DNA of 64,000 nucleotides, taken from positions 24,186-88,185 of the forward strand of contig JBCDGJ010000002.1 of NCBI GenBank assembly GCA_038757945.1, written 5' to 3'. This document shows, piece by piece, positions 43,350 through 49,855 of the stretch. The stretch comes from CALHVX01 sp038757945. GTDB taxonomy: Bacteria; Pseudomonadota; Gammaproteobacteria; Pseudomonadales; Azotimanducaceae. The number at the start of each line of letters is the position of its first letter. The first letter of the stretch is position 1. The notes beneath the pieces are model-generated. The model saw only the letters and a list, made by a program, of their open reading frames with translations. It was not told the origin of the DNA and did no database searches. The translations under genes were made by a program, and so were the position numbers.

Positions 43350-44261
43350 TCAGCTCGACGCCTGGCGCCGACGCCGCGCCTCTCCTGCCGCCCGGAGCGC
43401 CTCGCGGTTGCTGTCATCCACCCGCGCGTAGTTGGCCCGCCAGCTTTCGTCGTCGCGGAACTGAAACGGGCTGCGAACAGTCGTACGCGGCTCGGTAGCC
43501 ACGCTGAGCAGCTCCAGCGCCATCCCAACGTTCAGCGCCTGCATGGCCCGGTCTCCCGGTGGTCCGCAGGGGTTGCCGAGCGGAAAGTCGGTGAAGAGAA
43601 AGCGCGGCACCCCGCAGTACTCCACGACATCGAGCGCCGATCCCAGAACCACCGTGGTGATCCCATGGCTTTCGAGTTCGCGGGCAACCAGACTCACGGT
43701 CTGGTGACAGACGGGTCACAGCGGAACCAGCAGCGCGATATCCGCCCCCTCCTCCAGCGCGCCAGTGCGGATCGCCGGTGCGTCGTCCTCGATGGTCTGT
43801 CGCTGGCTGTACTCGGTGGGCACACAGAAGTAGCTTGCCGTGAGCGAACCCAGCCGGCCATCAGCCACCCGGGTTGCGAGCTCACGAAGCGGAAAATAGC
43901 TGGCGAGGTCCCGCGTGTGGGTCGCTTCCTTGTCCCAGGACAGATCGTCGGTGTACAGCGCCGATGGCGGATCGGCCACCGGTCGGCGCGCCAGCGCTTT
44001 CTTCTTAAGGAGCGTGGCACCGATAGGCGTATCACCGGTGGTGGCCGCCGCCGACTCGCGCAATGGGCTCGCCGTGGTGACCAGAACCAGCCTTGCTTCG
44101 GACAGCGGTTTGCGCAGGGGCGTAAACGGCACGTCTTCGAAGTGTGCCCAGCGGTAAGACCGGGCATACCCCTGTGCCTCGTAGAACAGGCGTGTGCGTT
44201 CCATGTAGCCCACGGGTGCACCGGCCGGTAGCGCTAGTGATCTGTTTCGGTCGCTGTTCAT
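43350..44261 (-). CDS. Selenoprotein B-like reductase with in-frame UGA (Sec182)
   Basis: Belongs to the glycine/sarcosine/betaine/D-proline reductase selenoprotein B family. The frame runs from ATG 44261 (GGGGAGG six bases upstream) to a TGA at 43716-43718, then continues in the same frame to a stop at 43350. Across the TGA it reads ADIALLVPL-U-PVCHQTVSLVARELESHG, so selenocysteine would form a UxxC redox pair with Cys185. The part after the TGA (121 residues, VPRFLFTDFPLGNPCGPPGD) is conserved-looking and has no ribosome-binding site of its own. A hairpin 11 bases after the UGA fits a bacterial SECIS. Total length 303 residues. Physiological substrate unknown. The alternative, a nonsense mutation splitting an old gene, is less likely given the hairpin and motif. 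Confidence 0.8.
43687..43705 (-). promoter_or_regulatory. SECIS-like hairpin downstream of the UGA codon
   Basis: On the transcript, a 7-bp perfect stem (ACCAGAC / GUCUGGU) closes a 5-base loop CGUGA. The loop begins 17 bases after the UGA and has a G at its second position followed by U, matching known rules for SelB-binding SECIS elements in bacteria (short stem, apical GU, 16-37 bases from UGA). Confidence 0.72.
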
Positions 44262-44358
44262 CTGTGGCCTCCCCAAAGATCTCTCTTGCGGCGGATCCCC
44301 CACGATCGCCGAACACCGCGCTGGTCCCCATAGCGCTCCCGCGCTCCTCCCGGCTAGA

Positions 44359-44382
44359 GGCTTCGGGACCGGTCCCGAAGCC
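44359..44382. promoter_or_regulatory. Perfect 24-bp palindrome
   Basis: Two 11-base arms (GGCTTCGGGAC and its complement) flank a central CG. It lies upstream of both the selenoprotein gene (minus) and the tRNA-Met promoter (plus). There is no T-run; it could be an operator or a cruciform-prone element. Confidence 0.6.
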
Positions 44383-44394
44383 GTGGTTCAGCAA

Positions 44395-44423
44395 TTGACA
44401 GTCATCGTGGCGGGGCACAAAAT
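44395..44423 (+). promoter_or_regulatory. Sigma-70 promoter of tRNA-Met
   Basis: TTGACA (44395) and CAAAAT (44418) are separated by 17 bases, and a GC-rich discriminator follows, as is common for stable RNA genes. The tRNA 5' end is 13 bases beyond the -10 element. Confidence 0.75.
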
Positions 44424-44436
44424 TCGCGCCTCGCGT

Positions 44437-44513
44437 GGCTACGTAGCTCAGCTGGTTAGAGCACAGCATTCATAATGCTGGGGTCGTTGGTTCAAGTCCA
44501 ACCGTAGCTACCA
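44437..44513 (+). tRNA. tRNA-Met (CAT), elongator type
   Basis: A 77-base canonical cloverleaf with encoded CCA. The acceptor stem pairs fully apart from a G-U at 1-72; D-arm AGCTCAGCTGGTTAGAGC, anticodon stem CAGCA/TGCTG with loop TTCATAA, and T-arm with GTTCAAGTC are standard. It is close in sequence to the E. coli elongator tRNA-Met. Confidence 0.95.
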
Positions 44514-44898
44514 TTCAGATCAAGAGCTTAAGCTGGCCGGTGCCGTTCTTCGATTCCCACCACGAATTACCCCCGGCGCAACAGAACCCAGACCGCTAGT
44601 TGCTGGCGCTTCCTCTCTCAGCCAACACCCGACGATCTCCTGCAAGGTGGCGACCATGCTCCACCGGTCCTGATTCAGCGGTAGTCAACACAACCCGTGT
44701 CTGAGGCGTGAGAACCGATGCCAATTCGTCAACGGGTGCGACCACGGCAGGTATCGCGGTGCTTTCCGGACGAGAGTGGAAGCGTCAGCCAACTACCCCC
44801 ATTTCCGGCAGGCGAGTGCAACCGGCAGGCGTTTCGCCGAGCGATCTCGTGGGAGAATGAGGAGCGACGGACAGAGCCGGTGAGCAACGATCAAAACC
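44514..44898. other. Gene-free region after tRNA-Met
   Basis: No coding frame with a start and ribosome-binding site, no RNA family and no convincing direct repeat of the tRNA 3' end was found. Its position between a tRNA and an XRE regulator would suit the edge of an integrated element, but no attachment site could be proved. Confidence 0.4.
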
Positions 44899-45294
44899 AT
44901 GGCCACTGAAGACGGAATTGCCGCGCGCATTCGGGTGGCGCGAGAACGAGCGGGGTTGGATCCGGCAGAGCTGCGGAATCTGCTGAGCGGGCGTGGTATC
45001 GAACTGTCCAAGGCCGGGCTGCACAGGCTGGAGACTCAGGATCCAAAAAATCCGAATCTCAGACAGATCGAAGTGATCGCTTCGATCACCAACGTCTCCC
45101 CAGCGTGGATTCTCTTCGGCGAAGGATTGACCACACCGCCGGACCAGATCGGCCTGGCGATCCGGGGTCGGGTCATCGATACCATCGAACTCATGATTGG
45201 GGCGCTCGATCTCACCGCCCGCCAGGAGCAGACCATCGAGCGCTGGCTGAAGTCGGTTCGCGAGACCAAACCCACGGTAACGCAGAAACCCTAG
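44899..45294 (+). CDS. XRE-type HTH regulator
   Basis: A 131-residue protein. Residues 7-60 (AARIRVARERAGLDPAELRNLLSGRGIELSKAGLHRLE) form a lambda-repressor-like helix-turn-helix, followed by NPNLRQIEVIASITNVSPAWILFGEG, the usual end of that domain. The C-terminal half is helical with no peptidase motif. It lies just upstream of the strong promoter of the tRNA-like array and is a good candidate for its regulator. Confidence 0.88.
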   Translation: MATEDGIAARIRVARERAGLDPAELRNLLSGRGIELSKAGLHRLETQDPKNPNLRQIEVIASITNVSPAWILFGEGLTTPPDQIGLAIRGRVIDTIELMIGALDLTARQEQTIERWLKSVRETKPTVTQKP

Positions 45295-45336
45295 CTGCGG
45301 CTGTTCACTTTTCCTGTACTTTCGTCCACTTCAGTG

Positions 45337-45364
45337 TTGACAGCCAGTCAGCCGCCCGTATACT
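45337..45364 (+). promoter_or_regulatory. Strong sigma-70 promoter
   Basis: TTGACA (45337-45342) and TATACT (45359-45364) with a 16-base spacer, near-consensus. Expected transcription start is about 45371-45373, which coincides with an ATG. Confidence 0.8.
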
Positions 45365-45370
45365 CCCGCG

Positions 45371-45640
45371 CCATGACTCATCAAACCGGACAACTCGGTA
45401 GCTCAATCGCTGCCACTCGGCCCTGGCGTATGCCTGCTCTGACCCCTGGTCTCGGCGGCGTATGCCCGTGCGTGATGGGTGCCTATACGCTGATGAACGG
45501 TGGCTCGCTCTTCGTTCAGGGCAGAGGCCCCATGTTCTAGCCTTCCAAGGAGTGGTGTCCTGGGGGGCTCGATGCGTCGAACCTTCCAGGAAAACTCCCA
45601 GTGAGAAACCCCGGATGGTTCACACCTCCGGGGTTTTTTT
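45371..45640 (+). ncRNA. Structured leader RNA or sRNA ending in an intrinsic terminator
   Basis: A transcript from the promoter at 45337 would end at the terminator at 45606-45640, giving about 270 bases. Near its 3' end a long hairpin forms by TCCTGG/CCAGGA with outer GGAGT/ACTCC pairing (about 45549-45598). A 55-codon frame starts with an ATG at 45373, at or next to the start of transcription, and ends at 45540; it resembles no protein I know. The RNA may be an independent sRNA or an attenuating leader for the boxA/tRNA-like region beyond. Confidence 0.55.
45606..45640 (+). terminator. Intrinsic terminator
   Basis: A 9-bp stem AAACCCCGG/CCGGGGTTT with a 13-base loop, followed by a run of T residues to 45640. 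Confidence 0.92.
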
Positions 45641-45652
45641 GTGCCCCGGATT

Positions 45653-45664
45653 TGCTCTTTAACA
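45653..45664 (+). promoter_or_regulatory. rRNA-type boxA antitermination element
   Basis: TGCTCTTTAACA is identical to the boxA of E. coli rRNA leaders, and the following AATTTG also resembles those leaders. No 16S rRNA follows; instead a 1.4-kb stretch of structured, tRNA-like sequence does. The element should load NusB/S10 and protect a long untranslated transcript from Rho. Confidence 0.8.
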
Positions 45665-45844
45665 ATTTGAACCGTGTAGACGCTGGGGCGGAGTTCTTCG
45701 TTGCGAAGGGCTGCGGCCGACAGACCGTCGTGCGCGTGCGCGCGCCCGCTCCAGACGTAAGGGCTAACGGACCCCGATTGGGCCAGGCGGCTGTCTTTGA
45801 AACAGACCGTTGTTCAATTGAGGCTCAGCGTTAGCTTGAGTTTC

Positions 45845-45930
45845 GGAGAGGCATTCAATGGCGAGCTACCCTGGCTGTAGCCCAGGCGCCCGGTTGGGCT
45901 TTGTGGGTTCGACTCCTACCCTCTCCACCA
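45845..45930 (+). tRNA. tRNA-Tyr-like (GTA), class II, degenerate D-arm
   Basis: Acceptor GGAGAGG/CCTCTCC pairs at all 7 positions and CCA is encoded. The anticodon arm CCTGG-CTGTAGC-CCAGG gives GTA; a variable-arm stem (GCCC/GGGC) follows, as in tyrosine tRNAs; the T-arm GTGGG-TTCGACT-CCTAC is good. The D-arm region does not form a normal stem. Confidence 0.7.
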
Positions 45931-46470
45931 GCTTCAGAGTCATCGGCATCGCTCGAGGCTCTGAATAGCGGCCTGGCGCTGCTAACCGTCAACAACGGCG
46001 GGAAAGGAACGCTCCCACGGCGTTTCGCCGGGACAGTAGTCCCGGTCACTCCAGGCATGTTCGGCCTCCGGTAGTCCTCGGTACCGCCGGGGATAGCGGT
46101 GAAACGATGCGCGGAAGTAGCGTGGTTTACGCACCGGCGAAGGCCGGGAATGCGGGCCCGCGAAAGAACACATGGTGGTGCGCCCCGCGACACCAACGTC
46201 GTCAACCGTGAGAGGTAACGAATAGTGCAGTTCAGTGCGAGCTCCGCAGGCAAGCGCGACTGTGCAGAGGGCAAGGGTTCTGGCGTCCAGCCAGCGTCCG
46301 GGTCATCGGTCCAGTAGCCGGCAGGTGAAGGACAGTCGGCGTGTCGTGTTTCGTCGCCCGGAACGTAACGAAGCGGCTGAAGCACGCGCGTCGTAGTGGG
46401 AACAGGACTCCGCTCGGCAGTAGCGCAGCAACCAGCGGCCGGCTCAAATCCAGTGTTTCAGATCAGCGAC
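45931..46470. other. Hairpin-rich non-coding stretch within the tRNA-like array
   Basis: About 540 bases without a plausible gene but dense in short perfect hairpins: TTCAGAG/CTCTGAA, AGCG/CGCT, CGGCG/CGCCG, GGGAC/GTCCC, ACCGC/GCGGT, GCGT/ACGC, CCGGC/GCCGG. Loop and arm sizes are like tRNA arms, and near 46437 the sequence GGCTCAAATCC resembles a T-arm. It is probably further decayed or highly divergent tRNA-like modules. Confidence 0.5.
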
Positions 46471-46545
46471 GCGGATATAGCTCAATGGGAAGAGCGTCTG
46501 ATTACCAACCAGATGACCTCGGTTCGAACCCGGGTATCCGCTCCA
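46471..46545 (+). tRNA. tRNA-Gly-like with anticodon ACC
   Basis: A 75-base cloverleaf: acceptor GCGGATA/TATCCGC, discriminator T as in glycine tRNAs, encoded CCA, D-arm AGCTCAATGGGAAGAGC, T-arm with GGTTCGAACCC. The anticodon loop TTACCAA gives ACC, a glycine anticodon with A34 that is almost never used in bacteria; the last anticodon-stem pair is a mismatch. Confidence 0.82.
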
Positions 46546-46550
46546 TTCAA

Positions 46551-46638
46551 GGAGGCTCGCAAGGCTGGCGCGCTTATCGGTCTCGAGAATCGTGATGTCT
46601 GAATAGACGTGTAGGTTCGATCCCTACAGCCTCCGCCA
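46551..46638 (+). tRNA. tRNA-Ser-like (CGA)
   Basis: Class II form of 88 bases: acceptor GGAGGCT/AGCCTCC, discriminator G and CCA as in serine tRNAs, variable-arm stem GTCT/AGAC, perfect T-arm GTAGG-TTCGATC-CCTAC. The anticodon loop CTCGAGA gives CGA; the anticodon stem has one mismatch and one G-U, and the D-arm is unusual. It starts 5 bases after the Gly unit. Confidence 0.75.
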
Positions 46639-46644
46639 GACTCT

Positions 46645-46722
46645 GGCCATCGGGTAGGAATCTGCAGGCCTACCTGCCCTGGCTACAGGCGCCGCTCGGT
46701 CCGATTCCGAGGGCGGCCACCA
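46645..46722 (+). other. Degenerate tRNA-like module
   Basis: Ends in encoded CCA with a perfect T-stem CTCGG/CCGAG, but its loop is TCCGATT. The acceptor (GGCCATC/GGCGGCC) has one mismatch and one G-U. An extra hairpin GGTAGG/CCTACC takes the place of the D-arm, and CCTG/CAGG is the only anticodon-type stem, so the anticodon is ambiguous. Confidence 0.45.
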
Positions 46723-46764
46723 GCTTCGGGCTCGACGCATCGACGGCGCGGCCCAACCGTATCC

Positions 46765-46835
46765 GTCCGTCGCCTGCCGCAGCGCAGGACTCGCACCCAC
46801 CGGTGCTTGTATCGGTTCCAGCCCGACTCGGACCA
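46765..46835 (+). other. Degenerate tRNA-like module
   Basis: GTCCG/CGGAC forms the outer five acceptor pairs ending in CCA; inside are CCTGC/GCAGG, GCACC/GGTGC and TCGG-TTCCAGC-CCGA in D, anticodon and T positions. The anticodon loop is too short to read an anticodon. Confidence 0.4.
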
Positions 46836-46839
46836 ACGA

Positions 46840-46908
46840 AGTTAGACCAGCAAACGACGCTCTGCGGTTCGGATTCTGATTCCGTCCGGCGCACTCACGC
46901 CTCTATCG
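46840..46908 (+). other. Degenerate tRNA-Gln-like module (CTG)
   Basis: The segment 46870-46884, CGGATTCTGATTCCG, is the anticodon arm typical of glutamine tRNAs with anticodon CTG. The acceptor pairing is 5 of 7 and the T-arm has no TTCRA loop, so it is likely decayed or strongly divergent. Confidence 0.4.
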
Positions 46909-46965
46909 CACTAGTGCGGTATTGCACGGTGTGTACCGAGCGCTCCGTGAGCCTCTAACTACCAC

Positions 46966-47038
46966 GGGAAATTAGCTCAGCGGGTAGAGCATCAGACTCA
47001 TAATCTGACGGTCGCAAGTTCGACTCTTGCATTTCCGA
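46966..47038 (+). tRNA. tRNA-Met-like (CAT), no encoded CCA
   Basis: A 73-base cloverleaf: D-arm AGCTCAGCGGGTAGAGC, anticodon arm TCAGA-CTCATAA-TCTGA, T-arm GCAAG-TTCGACT-CTTGC, acceptor GGGAAAT/ATTTCCG with a G-G mismatch at 1-72. CCA is not encoded, unlike the other units. It could also be read as an isoleucine CAT tRNA or an unusual initiator. Confidence 0.8.
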
Positions 47039-47102
47039 CCCCTTAGCCAAAGTGGTCCCCTGGTAAAGGCGCAAGCCTGCGGTTCGAATCCGCTCCCCGG
47101 CG
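47039..47102 (+). other. Degenerate tRNA-like module
   Basis: A good T-arm GCGG-TTCGAAT-CCGC (47079-47093) and a D-arm-like TAGCCAAAGTGG are present, directly abutting the Met unit, but there is no recognisable anticodon arm or pairing acceptor. Confidence 0.4.
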
Positions 47103-47580
47103 TGGACAACGCCTCACCGTGTTCGCCGCCGGCGGTGCTGCCAGCATGCCTTCGGGCCATCTGGCAGCACTGCAGCACGAATGCCGCCGATTAATGATCC
47201 GCCGGTTGATCCAGCGTAACGCCCGCTCGACGTCCGCCAACCCTCATGCGCTGCCTGTGCAGGTGCTGGGGGAAGGCCGCCGTCCTGCGCGCACGACGTT
47301 CGAGCAGTCGGTGCCATTCATCCGCGTCACTCCTGTGGCGGCGAGCACACTCTCTCGACGACGTTCGCTCACGAGGTGAGACGAACGAGCTCCATTAACA
47401 ACCCACAGCACCCAAAGGAGGTGATTCAGCGTGGTCGGTCTCAAACGACTGGCAGAAGCAGAACGACGGATTCTCGAGCGCAACGCTGGCCATGGACCGC
47501 ATGCCCGGCCAGCGCTCGAGCCCCGTCTGACCCAAGGCCCGTCACCGGACGGAAACACCAAAGAAGGAGGAGAACGCACC
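47103..47580. other. Region between the tRNA-like array and slipin, with extended anti-16S site
   Basis: No gene is obvious up to 47430. AAAGGAGGTGATTCAGC at 47414-47430 can pair with the last 16-17 bases of 16S rRNA (one G-U pair), far longer than a normal Shine-Dalgarno. It precedes GTG 47431, which opens a frame fused in phase to slipin and would add 50 residues (MVGLKRLAEAERRILERN...). Confidence 0.6.
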
Positions 47581-48723
47581 ATGTGGTTCACCCAGAAGTT
47601 TGTTGTGCGTAAGCACGAGCGCGGTCTCCTGTTCAAGGACGGAGACTTCCTGCAGTTCCTGGCACCGGGTACCTATCGGTACTTTGGCCTCGGGCGCCGC
47701 TACTCGGTCGAACGCTTCGACCTGTCGGTCGCCGTGTTCGAGCACCGGCTCGGCGACTATCTGGTCGAGGCTGAGGCCACTGAGGTCGAACGCCTGTTCC
47801 ATGTCGTTCTGACGCACGCCGACGAAGTTGCGGTGGTGTATCTGAACGACCGTGCCGCGGCCATACTCGGACCGGCAGAGCGCAAGCTCTACTGGAGAGG
47901 CGTTGTCCAGGTGCGGGTGGAACGTTTCGATCTCGTAGAGGGCATCGCCCTGAACGATCGGCTGACCAGGCGCCTCGTCAACGGCCGGGATGCGCGTGCA
48001 CTGGCGGTCGCGGACAAATCCGTGTTCGCACGGATCGTGCCGGATGGCCACGCGGGTCTGCTGTATGTCGACGGTGAGCTGAGGCAGACGCTCCACGCCG
48101 GCCTCCACGCCTACTGGAACGTTGCCCACACCGTGAGTGTGGAGCTCGTCGATCTGCGGGTGAGAGCGCTGGACGTCCAGGGTCAGGAGATTCTGACCAG
48201 GGACAAGGTCGCCCTGCGTATCAACGTCACCGCAACCTACCAGTACGTCGACGCCGCCAAAGCCCTGCGGGCATTCAAAGACCCGCTGGATCAGCTGTAC
48301 AAGGAGATCCAGTTTGGTCTGCGGGCGGCCGTTGGTACCCGCAAGCTCGATGAGCTGCTGGAGGACAAGTCTGCGATCGACCGCGACATCGCAGAGCACC
48401 TCAGCACGCGATTTGCTGAGATCGGCCTCAGCGTCATCAGCGTCGGCGTCAAGGACATCATCCTGCCGGGCGATATGAAAGATCTGCTCAGCAAGGTGGT
48501 GGAAGCCGAGAAGGCGGCGCAGGCGAACGTTATTCGTCGCCGCGAAGAGACCAACGCAACGCGTTCCCTGCTGAACACCGCGAAGGTGATGGAAAGCAAC
48601 GCGGTGGCGCTGCGTCTCAAAGAGCTCGAGACCCTCGAGAAAATCACTGAGAACGTCGGTGATCTCTCGGTCGTCGGTGGTCTCGACGCTCTGCTGAACG
48701 GCCTGGTAACCATCAGGTCGTAA
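47581..48723 (+). CDS. Slipin / SPFH (band 7) domain protein
   Basis: Membrane-microdomain scaffold of the stomatin/slipin family. The 380-residue product starts MWFTQKFVVRKHERGLLFKDGD; the SPFH core includes RALDVQGQEILTRDKVALRINVTATYQYVD and is followed by helical repeats (LLSKVVEAEKAAQANVIRRREETNATRSLLN). There is no long N-terminal membrane helix. GGAGG lies 9 bases before ATG 47581; GTG 47431 would give a 430-residue form. Slipins of this size occur beside RtcB- or Ro-type RNA-repair genes in other proteobacteria (from memory), which fits the RNA array upstream; no RtcB is visible here. Confidence 0.9.
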   Translation: MWFTQKFVVRKHERGLLFKDGDFLQFLAPGTYRYFGLGRRYSVERFDLSVAVFEHRLGDYLVEAEATEVERLFHVVLTHADEVAVVYLNDRAAAILGPAERKLYWRGVVQVRVERFDLVEGIALNDRLTRRLVNGRDARALAVADKSVFARIVPDGHAGLLYVDGELRQTLHAGLHAYWNVAHTVSVELVDLRVRALDVQGQEILTRDKVALRINVTATYQYVDAAKALRAFKDPLDQLYKEIQFGLRAAVGTRKLDELLEDKSAIDRDIAEHLSTRFAEIGLSVISVGVKDIILPGDMKDLLSKVVEAEKAAQANVIRRREETNATRSLLNTAKVMESNAVALRLKELETLEKITENVGDLSVVGGLDALLNGLVTIRS

Positions 48724-48733
48724 TTCGGCCCCT

Positions 48734-48765
48734 GGGAGGGCGTACTCTGCGCCCTCCCGGTTTTT
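48734..48765 (+). terminator. Intrinsic terminator after slipin
   Basis: A perfect 9-bp stem GGGAGGGCG/CGCCCTCCC with a 7-base loop, followed by GG and five T residues. Confidence 0.93.
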
Positions 48766-49105
48766 ATCTGTTCGCACTCGCAAGCGATCGACGACGGGCT
48801 TTCAACCGGAAGAAGCGCACCCGACGGTTTCTTGCCGCTGGCGCATCGGCCTGAGTGCCAGGATTCGCACCCCGCGCAACCAGCGGAGGAGCCCAGAGAT
48901 TCACACCCCTTTGAGGTGCGGCTACCCGAAATAATGGCTCGGAGCCCAATCAACTGCTTAGAGTTGACCCCGGCAAGTGCCCAGCGCAGAGTACCGCGCT
49001 GGACAGAACGCAAAGGTTGCAGTTCCAGCACTCGACACGAATCTTCGCCGGTATTCGAGGCAATCAGCGCTCTCAGCGAACCATTGCCGCCGAGGAACCC
49101 ATTAC
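48766..49105. other. Gene-free region before the DUF1989 pair
   Basis: This should hold the promoter for the DUF1989 genes. I found no ykkC/guanidine riboswitch core and no clear -35/-10 pair; CCGAGG lies 12 bases before the ATG of the first gene. Confidence 0.4.
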
Positions 49106-49843
49106 ATGAAAACAGAAAACGGCAATCCGGCTGACGCGGTCTATGACGAACTGCTCCCAGGTGCACGCAACTGGTCGTTCGTGCTGCGTCGCGGCTTTGC
49201 GCTTCGCTTGACCGATCCGCGCGGGGGCGGCAACTGCTCAGCCCTCTTCTTCAACGCCCAGGAGAAGCTGGAACGGTACAACATGGCGGACACACTGAAG
49301 GCTCAGCACACGGCTTTTCTCACTCGAGGACACGTATGTTACTCAGATATGGGTCGCATCCTGGTCTCGATTGTCGAAGACACCTGCGGCTGGCACGACC
49401 CGATCGGTGGAATCAGCAACGCCCGCCTGGTGCGGGAACGGTTCGGAGAGAACCGCTATCAGGAGGCACGGAACGCGTTCTATCGCGATGGCCGCGGGCT
49501 GTTTCTAATCGAGATGGGAAAGTGGGGCCTGGGGCGCCGTGATCTCATCGCCAACGTCAATTTCTTCAGCAAGATTACCGTGACGGACGGCGGCGAGATG
49601 CAGTTCAATGCGGACAATTCACCGGCGGGTTCCTATGTCGACCTGCGTGCTGAAATGGACACCCTGATCGTGCTCAACACCTGCCCCCACCCCCTGGATC
49701 CGTCGACGGAGTGGGCGCCAAAGCCGATCAGGCTCACTATCTTTCGCACGCCGCCCGCAGCTGAAGACGACCTCTGCAGAACGAGCTGCCCGGAGAACCG
49801 TCGCGGCTTCGAGAACACCGCCATCTACCATTGTCAGTACTGA
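49106..49843 (+). CDS. DUF1989 (urea carboxylase-associated) protein, first copy
   Basis: A 245-residue member of the family that includes the urea carboxylase-associated proteins and the carboxyguanidine deiminase subunits. Key block EDTCGWHDPIGGISNARLV holds Cys and His ligands, and GRRDLIANVNFFSKITV and DLRAEMDTLIVLNTCPHPLDP are conserved. No carboxylase or allophanate hydrolase gene is nearby, so this pair may work on another substrate. Start chosen as ATG 49106. Confidence 0.88.
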   Translation: MKTENGNPADAVYDELLPGARNWSFVLRRGFALRLTDPRGGGNCSALFFNAQEKLERYNMADTLKAQHTAFLTRGHVCYSDMGRILVSIVEDTCGWHDPIGGISNARLVRERFGENRYQEARNAFYRDGRGLFLIEMGKWGLGRRDLIANVNFFSKITVTDGGEMQFNADNSPAGSYVDLRAEMDTLIVLNTCPHPLDPSTEWAPKPIRLTIFRTPPAAEDDLCRTSCPENRRGFENTAIYHCQY

Positions 49844-49855
49844 GAGCACTTCGCA

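Noticed and set aside
43716..43718. Plain stop codon or frameshift splitting two genes
   Set aside because: The frame continues without shift, the second part lacks its own ribosome-binding site, and a SECIS-like hairpin follows; selenocysteine explains all three.
44514..44898. Attachment site of an integrated element at tRNA-Met
   Set aside because: No direct repeat of the tRNA 3' end and no integrase were found in the window.
45380..45480. Sigma-54 promoter for the tRNA-like array (RtcR-type control)
   Set aside because: The only TGGC...TGC candidate has the wrong GG-GC spacing.
48766..49105. Guanidine (ykkC) riboswitch before the DUF1989 genes
   Set aside because: None of the conserved core segments could be found.
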